This document shows positions 1 through 7,517 of a stretch of DNA of 64,000 nucleotides, piece by piece. Within the stretch, counting starts at the first letter, position 1. The number at the start of each line of letters is the position of its first letter. The DNA is from a virus: IMG/VR virus record IMGVR_UViG_3300008113_000003, positions 142,297 through 206,296 of that record, one strand, 5' to 3'. The position numbers and the translations under genes are program-made. The notes beneath the pieces were generated by a model that saw only the letters and a list, made by a program, of their open reading frames with translations, did no database searches and had not been told where the DNA came from.

Positions 1-1220
1 GGGTCTTCAATACTTTTAGCCATCAACATCATTGGGTCGCTAAAATAAAAAGCAAATTTACCGCCAAGTAATCTGGCTGTTGCAGCCGCCTCAATTGCTG
101 TTTCTGGATCAGTAAAAGCGTCTTTAAACGCCCCTACACTTTTTTTAACATCAATTCTAGCTTTTTGGGTTTTGATAATTAGTTTGGTCATACCTTCTAA
201 ACCCTTCTCAATACCAAAACCAGTTAATTCAACAACCAATTCACCAGCTTTCTTAAGAATCGTTGTTTGGTTTTGAGAAACCGACATTGATTTGTTTCTA
301 ACAAAATCGGTGAATTTTAATGTTCTGTCTAAAGAATATCCAAGGTTTTCAAAATTACCTATAAGTTCACCAGCAGCATCAACACCAAGCCCTGTACCTA
401 AACCTAGCTCAATTATTGATTTAAATTCAGTACCACTAAAAACTCTATTCCTGTTTGTTAATCTATTATAGGCATCGTAAGCCTCACCAACTTGCTCAAT
501 GGTACCACCAACATCTAAAACTTCGTTCATTATTGTTGGCATCTGATCTAAAAAATTTTTAGATTCACTTGCAATTAAGCCAGAGTCAGCCGCAACACGA
601 CCAACCAATCTTTGCATTTCTAAAAATTTTTCATAAACCGCAGCAACCCCAAATTCAAAATCAAGTAAATTTTTTGCAAAAGAAAAAGCAACTTTTACGA
701 TACTTAAAGCTACTCTAAATAAAGCTTTTAAAGCACTCCACGCTAATTTAGCAACAAGCATTATTATTACCACATATGGGTTACCACCTTTGGCGCTTGA
801 TTGAACAGAATCAGCAACGTCATCCATTGCATCTTTAATATTTTTTTCAATTTCAAGTTGTACCCTTTTTTTAAATAGCTCTTGGCTTAATTGCGTTTTA
901 TTATCTTTTATCGCCTCGTTTTCTTTTTCTTTAAAAAGGTTTATTTGATCTTGAAGAAATATTAAATTTTCCTTTCTTTTTTGTCTTTCTTTATATAGTT
1001 TATGTTTTTCAGCTTGGATTCTTTTAAAATAAGCGTATAAACCCTCATTCTTAGAATCCCATCTATACATTTCTTTTTTCTGGGCAATAGCATCGTTATA
1101 CGCATCAATTACATCTTGTACGTACCCCTCAATCATTTGTTGTGAATCGGTTGAAGCTGCTGTGTTAACTTGCAACTTTTTAACCATTTCATCTATCGCT
1201 GATGCTATATCCCCTTGCAT
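1..1220 (-). CDS. Tape-measure-like tail protein (N-terminal 406 codons; continues past left edge)
   Basis: The minus-strand frame is open from the ATG at 1218-1220 to base 1 with no stop, so the C-terminus lies outside the window. The visible part has a charged helical, coiled-coil-like stretch at about residues 65-130 (Lys/Glu/Gln-rich). A hydrophobic, transmembrane-like segment follows at about 149-185, then Ala/Gly-rich helices. Helical regions with hydrophobic patches are typical of tape measure proteins, which set tail length and line the tube lumen. The position agrees: it is last in a minus-strand series of sheath, tube and tail chaperone. It starts 2 nt after the stop of the 252-aa gene, so the two are probably translated together. 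I infer the function from composition and context. A different large tail or baseplate protein is possible. Confidence 0.6.
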   Translation of the reverse strand, partial: MQGDIASAIDEMVKKLQVNTAASTDSQQMIEGYVQDVIDAYNDAIAQKKEMYRWDSKNEGLYAYFKRIQAEKHKLYKERQKRKENLIFLQDQINLFKEKENEAIKDNKTQLSQELFKKRVQLEIEKNIKDAMDDVADSVQSSAKGGNPYVVIIMLVAKLAWSALKALFRVALSIVKVAFSFAKNLLDFEFGVAAVYEKFLEMQRLVGRVAADSGLIASESKNFLDQMPTIMNEVLDVGGTIEQVGEAYDAYNRLTNRNRVFSGTEFKSIIELGLGTGLGVDAAGELIGNFENLGYSLDRTLKFTDFVRNKSMSVSQNQTTILKKAGELVVELTGFGIEKGLEGMTKLIIKTQKARIDVKKSVGAFKDAFTDPETAIEAAATARLLGGKFAFYFSDPMMLMAKSIED

Positions 1221-1222
1221 TA

Positions 1223-1981
1223 TTAATAAGTAACAATTATCTGGCCACCACTTTTTCTAATATTTCTTATTTTTTTTGGTAGCGCTTTATTAACAAAATC
1301 CAAATTACTTCTATCATTAAAATAGGCTATAATTTTGTCTATTGTTGACGGTAATATATTATTGATCTCTACTTTCCTCGTAACTTTTTGTTTATTTGTG
1401 TGTATAACAATCGTGTTATTTAAAGTATGTACTCTAATATCATCTGGGTTATTTGGGTCCACATTTATTTTTACTTGTGTTTTTGTAAAATCATCCGATA
1501 AAAGCGCTCTTAAATTTTTATTATTTAAGTGTATTAAATTTTTATCATACTTAAGTTTAACGTCCTGATATTTCTTTTTATCAACAAAATATGCTATTGT
1601 AATAATAATTGCCGCTAAATCCTCACCATCACCCAAAACACTTTTATCATACATTAATGTGTACGAGCTAATATTTCTATAGTGTTTACCAGCAATTTTT
1701 AATAAGTGGTCTTCGGCTTTATCTAAATAAGCATCAGCCCTATTAGCGCTAACTTGCGCTTGAACATTTGCTTTTATGTCAGGTCCACCAACATTTGGGT
1801 CATTTTGTGAATCTTCTTCAGATTTTGCTATAAACTCTTGGAAGCTTAAAGGTTTTACATTAGTCATATCTTCGTTTGGTAAATCCTTAAACTTAACTTT
1901 ACTACTCCAAGGCCAACTTATCTCACTAAGATTCTCAACTATCTTTTCTAATTGAGCTTCTGTTATAACATATTTTTTCAT
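1223..1981 (-). CDS. Hypothetical tail-module protein, 252 aa
   Basis: I recognise no family. The N-terminus (MKKYVITEAQLEKIVENL) is followed by a polar linker with Asp/Asn/Gln to about residue 75. A compact region follows with the hydrophobic run DLAAIIITIAYFV near 122-134, and the C-terminus is basic and beta-rich. A short run next to the tape-measure start resembles neither a protease nor a fibre. It has its own candidate late promoter (GATATTTAT in coding sense, 14 nt upstream of the ATG), and a terminator at 2016-2040 separates it from the chaperone genes. It lies directly before the tape-measure-like gene (2 nt gap), so a role in tail or baseplate assembly is the likely inference. Confidence 0.6.
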   Translation of the reverse strand: MKKYVITEAQLEKIVENLSEISWPWSSKVKFKDLPNEDMTNVKPLSFQEFIAKSEEDSQNDPNVGGPDIKANVQAQVSANRADAYLDKAEDHLLKIAGKHYRNISSYTLMYDKSVLGDGEDLAAIIITIAYFVDKKKYQDVKLKYDKNLIHLNNKNLRALLSDDFTKTQVKINVDPNNPDDIRVHTLNNTIVIHTNKQKVTRKVEINNILPSTIDKIIAYFNDRSNLDFVNKALPKKIRNIRKSGGQIIVTY

Positions 1982-1995
1982 AAACGTATTTTAAT

Positions 1996-2004
1996 ATAAA
2001 TATC
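1996..2004 (-). promoter_or_regulatory. Candidate late promoter, GATATTTAT (coding sense)
   Basis: Member of the recurring RNTATTTAT set. It ends 14 nt before the ATG of the 252-aa gene and lies just downstream of the chaperone terminator, so it would restart transcription into the tape-measure-like gene. Confidence 0.55.
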
Positions 2005-2015
2005 GAATAAAACAA

Positions 2016-2040
2016 AAAACCCACCTTGATAGTGGGTTTT
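2016..2040 (-). terminator. Rho-independent terminator after the tail chaperone genes
   Basis: A 9-bp perfect stem (AAAACCCAC / GTGGGTTTT) with a 7-nt loop. Read on the minus strand it is followed by a T-rich tract (A run at 2014-2019 on the plus strand). It sits 3 nt after the stop codon of the 82-codon chaperone frame. Confidence 0.8.
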
Positions 2041-2042
2041 AT

Positions 2043-2291
2043 TTATCTTCTTCCAGCTTTCGCTTTATTCATCTCTCTTTCTCTTGCTTCTTTTATTTTT
2101 TCGTTTTCTTCCATCAAGATATCAATAAATTTCCTTCTCTCAAAAACTGGCATAACCATTACGTCTGAATAAGTAAAATTAGCATGCTTAACCAATATGT
2201 ACGATTCGTACATCATTTGGTTTCTATACTCATACGTAAGGCCAAAGAAATTTGGCTGTAATAGGAAGTTCACCAAAAAAAAACTCTCCAC
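2043..2291 (-). CDS. Tail assembly chaperone, downstream frame (gp51-like), probably made by frameshift
   Basis: An 82-codon open frame overlaps the end of the gp26-like gene by 62 nt in another frame. Its only early start would be GTG at 2289-2291 with no ribosome binding site. After the overlap the sequence (YILVKHANFTYSDVMVMP, then ERRKFIDILMEENEK) resembles the short gp51-type proteins of T4-like phages, with the aromatic/MP.xERR pattern. The two frames meet at a run of nine T (plus-strand A at 2275-2283). A -2 or +1 shift there joins about 235 residues of the upstream protein to about 77 residues of this one. This matches the G/GT arrangement upstream of tape measure genes in many tailed phages. 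A sequencing error of one extra T would give the same picture. Confidence 0.6.
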   Translation of the reverse strand: MESFFLVNFLLQPNFFGLTYEYRNQMMYESYILVKHANFTYSDVMVMPVFERRKFIDILMEENEKIKEAREREMNKAKAGRR

Positions 2292-2988
2292 TTGGAGCTT
2301 CTACATTAATGGTCAAATCAAGACCTGGTTCGTTATCTGATAAGTGCTTCCTAAATTCAGCAGAATCCATTGGTGACATAGTGTCAATGAACTGGGCAAT
2401 TGCAGCCTTTTCTCTAATACCATCAACTTCAGTGATTTGACTTTGTAATCTAAGTGTCATCAATTGGCTAATAGCGTTTGAACCCATCTTTTTGGTTCTT
2501 GCCTGATCCTCTTTAACCAATTTATCATCCTCATCAGATGTCAAATATCTAAACTTAACTGTTTTCTTACACTTTGGTAGTGTAAATGAACATTCACCGT
2601 TTTCATCTGGTTGTAAACTATTTTCTTTTGTTGGTAATTGACTAATATCAATATCCTCGATAAATTTTTCCCCTGTTTTAGGGTCTGTTAATTCCACTGG
2701 GTAAATTTCACCATAACCTGTGGCTCTCAAAAAGAAGATAATAGCGTTTCTATCACCTGGTAATAATTGTCCAGCTTTGATATCTTTATCTAAAATCTTT
2801 TTTTCCAATAAAATATCTAACACCTTACCACTTTGCAATAAGTTTGGTGATGTCAAAATGTTTTCATCAGCAGCGGTCATATACGCAACCTTAATGGTGT
2901 CTTTTTTATTTTTGTAAAATTTACCACCTGAAGGTAAACCAATTACGTCATGTGCTGGTTCAAAGTAAACTTGTTGTCCGTTATCCAT
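2230..2988 (-). CDS. Tail assembly chaperone / baseplate hub protein, T4 gp26-like
   Basis: This 252-aa protein carries the motif LPSGGKFY near residues 18-25, typical of the T4_baseplate (gp26/gp51) family. An acidic central part follows, then a conserved-looking segment with YLTSDEDDKL near 148-157. In T4, gp26 acts in building the baseplate hub. In many tailed phages the gene before the tape measure encodes a chaperone that coats it during tail assembly. The C-terminus overlaps a second frame at a T9 run, so two products of about 252 and 312 aa are predicted. It is first in a short minus-strand unit that ends at the terminator at 2016-2040. No RNTATTTAT motif was seen directly upstream. 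Instead there is an AT-rich divergent region shared with the plus-strand nuclease gene. Confidence 0.7.
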   Translation of the reverse strand: MDNGQQVYFEPAHDVIGLPSGGKFYKNKKDTIKVAYMTAADENILTSPNLLQSGKVLDILLEKKILDKDIKAGQLLPGDRNAIIFFLRATGYGEIYPVELTDPKTGEKFIEDIDISQLPTKENSLQPDENGECSFTLPKCKKTVKFRYLTSDEDDKLVKEDQARTKKMGSNAISQLMTLRLQSQITEVDGIREKAAIAQFIDTMSPMDSAEFRKHLSDNEPGLDLTINVEAPSGEFFFGELPITAKFLWPYV

Positions 2989-3083
2989 ATTTCTTATTTA
3001 TTTAAATTAATTATAGTACATTATTAAATAGTGTAAACGGTATTTTTTTCAAAATTTACCCTTTACTCGTTTTTTGACGGTAC

Positions 3084-3095
3084 TTATTATAATAA
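3084..3095. promoter_or_regulatory. 12-bp AT palindrome in divergent region, TTATTATAATAA
   Basis: A perfect palindrome 9 nt before the start of the plus-strand nuclease gene and in the gap between divergent genes. The same core occurs in the larger palindromes at 8863-8891 and 45386-45414, also upstream of plus-strand genes. It could be an operator or a promoter -10 region; function is not shown. Confidence 0.35.
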
Positions 3096-3104
3096 TACGC
3101 ACAT

Positions 3105-3506
3105 ATGACCAAAAAGAAAAGAAAAATTGGAAAATTATTTAAAAAAATGGGTGGTACCTCAAATCTTGAAGTATCTTTTGCTGAAATACTTACAAGTTTA
3201 GGTGTTAAATTTGAACAACATTTTGTCTTTAAGAAGAGAGAATTTGATTTTTTATTAACCGAACACAACATTTTAGTTGAAACTCATGGTTGTTTTTTTC
3301 ATTGTTGTAAAAAACACAATCCAGAGCCAAAATACGCCTTTCAAAGAAGAAACTTAAAGAATGATCAGTATAAGGTTAAAATCGTCAAATTTGACCTAAC
3401 ATACACCTTGTTGGTCATTTGGGAACATGAGTTGGATAAAGAGAAGGTGCTAACCGAAAGAATTAACACTTTTATTGAAAAGCACAGCAAATTGCTTAAT
3501 GGATAA
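3105..3506 (+). CDS. Vsr-like (PD-(D/E)XK) endonuclease, possibly a free-standing homing nuclease
   Basis: The 133-aa protein follows the very-short-patch-repair (Vsr) fold pattern. A basic N-terminus is followed by a helix with E22/E27, then REFDFLL (residues 45-51, acidic D48), then VETHGCFFH (58-66, with E59, H61 and H66), and later LVIWEHEL (103-110). Vsr nucleases cut at mismatches, and related EDxHD nucleases act as phage homing endonucleases. The gene stands alone on the plus strand inside a minus-strand tail operon, between the chaperone and tube genes. It ends at a bidirectional terminator. This placement is typical of an inserted homing gene in T4-like phages. I infer a nuclease; its target and whether it is mobile are unknown. 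Confidence 0.65.
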   Translation: MTKKKRKIGKLFKKMGGTSNLEVSFAEILTSLGVKFEQHFVFKKREFDFLLTEHNILVETHGCFFHCCKKHNPEPKYAFQRRNLKNDQYKVKIVKFDLTYTLLVIWEHELDKEKVLTERINTFIEKHSKLLNG

Positions 3507-3513
3507 AAAAAAA

Positions 3514-3532
3514 GGGGTCGCATAGCGTCCCC
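3514..3532. terminator. Bidirectional terminator between nuclease gene and tail tube gene
   Basis: GGGG-T-CGC paired with GCG-T-CCCC around loop ATA (one T-T mismatch). A runs lie on the left (3504-3513) and TCTTT on the right, so it can end both convergent genes. Confidence 0.75.
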
Positions 3533-3557
3533 TCTTTGTAAAATGTAATTGCAAATC

Positions 3558-4046
3558 TTAGTAAACCAATATACAACGGTCCATTCTTAATGTTGCGGTG
3601 ATATCTGCGATTTCGTCATCGCTGTATTCTAACGATCCAAAGTCAACGTTGGTCATAAATGTACCTTGAAGGATCCATTTTTCCACAACAACACCTGTTG
3701 GATCAAGCATTTCTAATTCAATATCTTTTTTATAACCAGCAGCGTAACCCATTCTACCTGTTACAGATTCAGCGTGTAGACGAACCCATTCCATTAATGC
3801 TTGAGCAGCTGAAGGACCAATAGGGTCTTTAAACGTAACGTCAATAGCATCCCAAGTAAATCTACCAGCAACCCAAGTAGATGTATTTAAGAAAGGAATC
3901 TCAACTTCGTTTATTGCAATTTTTGGTCTTGACGTAGAGATTACAAACCACTCGTTAATTCCAAGTGAGCTTGGGAATCTTAAAATAAACCTGTTCTTTC
4001 TTTTTGGTTCGTAAGGAACAGGCATTTTCATTAATAAGTTAGCCAT
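3558..4046 (-). CDS. gp19: Tail tube protein, T4 gp19 family
   Basis: At 162 aa this matches the size of T4 gp19 (163 aa). Family features seen are the N-terminal RKNRFILRFP segment, TWVAGRFTWDAIDVTFKDP (about residues 57-75), the helix QALMEWVRLHAESVTGRMGYAAGYKKDI (about 82-109), and the closing strand pattern ...FGSLEYSDDEIADITATLRMD. Hexamers of this protein stack to form the inner tail tube through which DNA passes. The gene lies downstream of the sheath gene in the same orientation but is separated by 302 nt containing the sheath terminator and its own late promoter motif. Independent high-level transcription is the likely reason. Confidence 0.93.
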   Translation of the reverse strand: MANLLMKMPVPYEPKRKNRFILRFPSSLGINEWFVISTSRPKIAINEVEIPFLNTSTWVAGRFTWDAIDVTFKDPIGPSAAQALMEWVRLHAESVTGRMGYAAGYKKDIELEMLDPTGVVVEKWILQGTFMTNVDFGSLEYSDDEIADITATLRMDRCILVY

Positions 4047-4083
4047 ATTTTTTCTTTATTTAATTTTGTTTTATTGTTTATTA

Positions 4084-4092
4084 ATAAATATC
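4084..4092 (-). promoter_or_regulatory. Candidate late promoter of the tail tube gene, GATATTTAT
   Basis: Ends 37 nt before the gp19 ATG. The sheath gene has the same motif at the identical 37-nt distance, which supports a shared promoter design for the two most abundant tail proteins. Confidence 0.6.
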
Positions 4093-4318
4093 TTTGTTTT
4101 TGCTTTTGTACACCTTTTTAAAAAAATATTTCAAAATACTTGACTTTTGCCTGTTTTTATCTTATTTTTGTTAAGGGTCTTAACCAAAGTACTCTATTCT
4201 TATAGTACTATAATATAATACTTATTATATTCTATTCTATATATGTACTATATATTATTTTTTCTTTGTTACTTTCTTTTTTACCGTTAGCGGAAAACCA
4301 CCTGTGGTAAAAAAATAT

Positions 4319-4341
4319 GGGGGTACTATTAAGGCACCCCC
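4319..4341 (-). terminator. Terminator after tail sheath gene
   Basis: Stem GGGGGT / ACCCCC with an 11-nt loop, 7 nt after the sheath stop. Read on the minus strand it is followed by ATATTTTTTT. Confidence 0.75.
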
Positions 4342-4348
4342 AGTTTTA

Positions 4349-7300
4349 TTATATGTTATCGAATGATACGTTTTGTGGAGTTACTGTAAATTCAAGTTCA
4401 ATGAATTCCAAAGTAGGTGTTGGTTTGATAAAGATTTTACCTTTTAAAGTATTTCTATCGTTATCTTCAACGTCCATTGCAACGCTAACTCTAAAGTCTG
4501 TTAAACCTCTTTCTTTTCTGATGTTATCCAAGATTGGGTTAACCAAAGACAAGAATTGATTTCTAACTGTGGTATCATTTGGATCGAATAATAATCTCTT
4601 AGATACACTCATGATCAATCTTCTCGCTTGTAACAACAATCTTCTGATGTTCAATCTATCAAGAGCACTTGATTTAACCTGCAAGTTTCTGTTACCCCAG
4701 ATAACAACCCCAACGTCTGAATAAGTCGCTAATGGGTTAATTCTACCTGGATATAAAATATCTCTTGCTTCTTGGTCAAGAACTATACGAGCTCTATTAC
4801 ATTTAACTAAACCTCTATTGTAACCAGCAGTTGCAAACCAAGGGAACGCTACGTTATCTGTATAAGCCATATTTCTTACTACCTCAGCAGTAGGTGGGAT
4901 ATACAAGTTTGCGTTATTGTCTGTATCTGTGATTTGTATCCAAGGATAGTAAACCGCAGTGTAGTTAGAATCGATGTCAGTGTTTTCTAATTCATCAACG
5001 ATATCTTCAGCAAAATACCAGTTTTCAGTATCTGATGGGTTGTTGTTGTTTAACAACTTGATATCAGGTAATGTTGGTAAATAAATCGCATCCAATCTCT
5101 TTTCTTCAACAACTTCAATAGCGTCTCTAACCAAATCAGTGTTGTTTAACACGTCAATACCAGGAGTTGCCAAGATGTTGATAGCGGTTTCTTCTGGGTT
5201 TTGGAATGTTCTGATACCGTACATTGTTGCATAGTAGTCAGAAGTACCGAATAACTCAGCGTACTCAACATTTGTAAATGTATCGAATGTACCAGCTACG
5301 AAACCAGTTCTACCGATTTTGTACTCATCTGTGTTTGTTCTGTTAACTCTATAAGCATCCCAACCATCAAAACCACCAGCAAATAAAGCTGTGAATTTTC
5401 TTGTTCTCATGTTATTATAAGGGTGAGTTGTTGTTCCGTCAACCACAATTGGGTCAACAAATGAAGCAACACCAACCGCAAAAACTTGTTCTCCAGTAAC
5501 AGAGTCAACAATGGTACTAGCATTGATATCCATGTGGAAACCTTTTGTTTTTGTTGTATAATCATCACCAGTATTGTAGGCGTTGTCACCTAAGATACTA
5601 ATTTTACCTTTAAACAATAATAGGTCTTTATCAAATCCAAATTGGCTTGAGAAACCTAAATAGTTTTTAGTTACTCTATCACCACTAGAAACTGTAGCAT
5701 TAGCAAATGGTGGGTTGTAAATTGTGTCACCAGGTGCATAATATTTCAATTTGTAAGGCATTTCAGGAACAGCTGTTGCTGTGTAACCACTAGCACTATT
5801 TGTTCTAAATTCGTAACCTTCAAAACCAGCTGGTACACCATCAGTTGGTGCGTTTACAGCCATTTCAAGAACAACATAAGCGCTCTTTAATGGGTATTTG
5901 TTATCAATTGTACCTATTTTTCTACCAACGAAATTGTCTAATGACTCATCCATCGTACAATCAACAAATTTTTCAATTATTGATACAGCTCTATCTGTGT
6001 CGCTAAATGATCTGATGTAGATATCAAAAGTTTTCTTAGATAAATCAACATTAGCGATTGAAGCTTTGATTTCAGTGTTAGCACTTGTACCGTCAGAAAT
6101 TGAAATTAATCTGAATAATCTTTGTGGTAAACCACCTCTTAACTCAGATACAAAGAAAGGTGTTACTGGTGATTGATATTGGAATCTATAGTGATCCCAG
6201 TTATTAACAGATGTTAATTCACTGTATAAACCTTTAATTTTACCACTTAACCAACCAAATTTCAGAGAGTTATCATAAACTTCCTCAACATAGATTTGAG
6301 AATCTTTGTCAGATGGTGTAGTACCGATTACTTTTTTGATATAGTTAGATTTTGTGCTATCTAAAGAAACTGTATAAGAGAATGTACCGCCAGTTGGGTT
6401 TGCTGTTGTACCAGTTAAATCAAAAGCTAAATATGGGTCGTTAACAACACCTGTTGGAGCGACCATATCTAATGAATTAACTTTATAACCTAACACATCT
6501 GAAGTGTAAGTACCTCTACTTCTAACGGTTGCAACGTTTTTGTTGTGACCTTCAGCGAAAGGATCAGCTGTTAACGTAACAGTGAACAATTCTAATTTAC
6601 CGTTAAGTGTGTGAGCACCAGCACCTGTAAATGTATGGCAATATAAAGCAAATGATGGTCCACTGTATGTCTCGGTAGCGGTATTGTACGCTAACTCATT
6701 ATTTAAAATATAAGCGTCTCTATCACTTGTTGGAACTGTGAACGGTAATTCATATGCGTCAATATAAACTGGGGTTATACCATGTGTAGCCGCATCAACC
6801 GTTAAATCAGTATCCATATCGTCAGTCAAAAGACCCCAATATAAAGCGTTTCCGTTATAGAAATCAGCATTAATGTAACTACCAACAGTTGTAAAGAATT
6901 GGTTAAACACGGTGTCAAAGTCAGTTGTAGCAACACCAGTTAAGTTAGCGATATAATCAATAAGATCGGTGTTACCAGAGTTACCAGTAACATAAAAACT
7001 ATTGTTATTCGTGTCAACTTTAAAATTAATGGTTGTTTGTGTAATACCAGTGTGTGATAATGTTGATTCATCACATGCACCTAATGTTTTAATAACCCAA
7101 GCCATACCAGCATCATAGCCAGATAATCCTAAAAGTCTTGTAACATACAATTGGTTTGATTGTGTTAAATACTGTTTTGCTATGTATGGTAATTCATACT
7201 TAACAATTTGTGTATTTTTAAATTTTTCTGGATTAGTACCACCAAAAGTAGTCTTAAATTCATCAAAATTTCTGATGAATATTGGTTGGAACGCTGGACC

Positions 7301-7414
7301 CTTTAAGGTTTCACCCACTACACCTAATGTTGTAACACCAACTGTCTCAGTTGTGAATGTTAAATCTTTTTCGGTTGTGTAGACACCTGGAGATGCATAA
7401 ACTTTGTTTGCCAT
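4349..7414 (-). CDS. gp18: Tail sheath protein, T4 gp18 family, enlarged
   Basis: The N-terminus (YASPGVYTTEKDLTF, GVVGETLKGPAFQP) and the C-terminal domain are diagnostic of gp18. In the latter, RRLLLQARRLIMSVSKRLLF near residue 925 is followed by FLSLVNPILDNIRKERGLTDF and a terminal beta segment ending in PQNVSFDNI. Sheath subunits wrap the tube and contract to drive it into the cell. At 1021 aa it is much longer than T4 gp18 (659 aa). The extra length lies between about residues 90 and 780, rich in Thr/Asn/Gly/Asp, consistent with surface-exposed insertions on the sheath exterior. It has a late promoter motif 37 nt upstream and a strong terminator after the stop. It is preceded by the gp15- and gp14-like genes, as in T4 order. 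Confidence 0.95.
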   Translation of the reverse strand: MANKVYASPGVYTTEKDLTFTTETVGVTTLGVVGETLKGPAFQPIFIRNFDEFKTTFGGTNPEKFKNTQIVKYELPYIAKQYLTQSNQLYVTRLLGLSGYDAGMAWVIKTLGACDESTLSHTGITQTTINFKVDTNNNSFYVTGNSGNTDLIDYIANLTGVATTDFDTVFNQFFTTVGSYINADFYNGNALYWGLLTDDMDTDLTVDAATHGITPVYIDAYELPFTVPTSDRDAYILNNELAYNTATETYSGPSFALYCHTFTGAGAHTLNGKLELFTVTLTADPFAEGHNKNVATVRSRGTYTSDVLGYKVNSLDMVAPTGVVNDPYLAFDLTGTTANPTGGTFSYTVSLDSTKSNYIKKVIGTTPSDKDSQIYVEEVYDNSLKFGWLSGKIKGLYSELTSVNNWDHYRFQYQSPVTPFFVSELRGGLPQRLFRLISISDGTSANTEIKASIANVDLSKKTFDIYIRSFSDTDRAVSIIEKFVDCTMDESLDNFVGRKIGTIDNKYPLKSAYVVLEMAVNAPTDGVPAGFEGYEFRTNSASGYTATAVPEMPYKLKYYAPGDTIYNPPFANATVSSGDRVTKNYLGFSSQFGFDKDLLLFKGKISILGDNAYNTGDDYTTKTKGFHMDINASTIVDSVTGEQVFAVGVASFVDPIVVDGTTTHPYNNMRTRKFTALFAGGFDGWDAYRVNRTNTDEYKIGRTGFVAGTFDTFTNVEYAELFGTSDYYATMYGIRTFQNPEETAINILATPGIDVLNNTDLVRDAIEVVEEKRLDAIYLPTLPDIKLLNNNNPSDTENWYFAEDIVDELENTDIDSNYTAVYYPWIQITDTDNNANLYIPPTAEVVRNMAYTDNVAFPWFATAGYNRGLVKCNRARIVLDQEARDILYPGRINPLATYSDVGVVIWGNRNLQVKSSALDRLNIRRLLLQARRLIMSVSKRLLFDPNDTTVRNQFLSLVNPILDNIRKERGLTDFRVSVAMDVEDNDRNTLKGKIFIKPTPTLEFIELEFTVTPQNVSFDNI

Positions 7415-7451
7415 ATTTAGTTAATTTTATTTATTTAATTTTATCTTATTC

Positions 7452-7460
7452 ATAAATATC
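7452..7460 (-). promoter_or_regulatory. Candidate late promoter of the sheath gene, GATATTTAT
   Basis: Ends 37 nt before the gp18 ATG, in the 103-nt gap after the gp15-like gene. The distance is identical to that at the tube gene. Confidence 0.6.
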
Positions 7461-7517
7461 AGATTTTTTACCAAAAAACCAGAATACCTCTTCATTTTTA
7501 AAATTCTTTATTTATTT

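Larger units (their letters stand above)
4047..4348. other. 302-nt gap between sheath and tube genes: terminator, AT-rich palindromes, late promoter
   Basis: From right to left in the direction of tail transcription it holds the sheath terminator (4319-4341) and a run of AT-rich inverted repeats. These are AATATAATA-CT-TATTATATT near 4212-4231, the palindrome TATAGTACTATA at 4201-4212, and GTTAAG-GGT-CTTAAC at 4170-4184. The late promoter motif lies at 4084-4092. No open reading frame is evident. The repeats could be regulatory RNA structure in the long leader or protein sites. Confidence 0.5.

Noticed and set aside
3056-3271. Minus-strand ORF overlapping the Vsr-like gene
   Set aside because: A hydrophobic low-complexity frame opposite a gene with clear nuclease motifs; no neighbour supports it.
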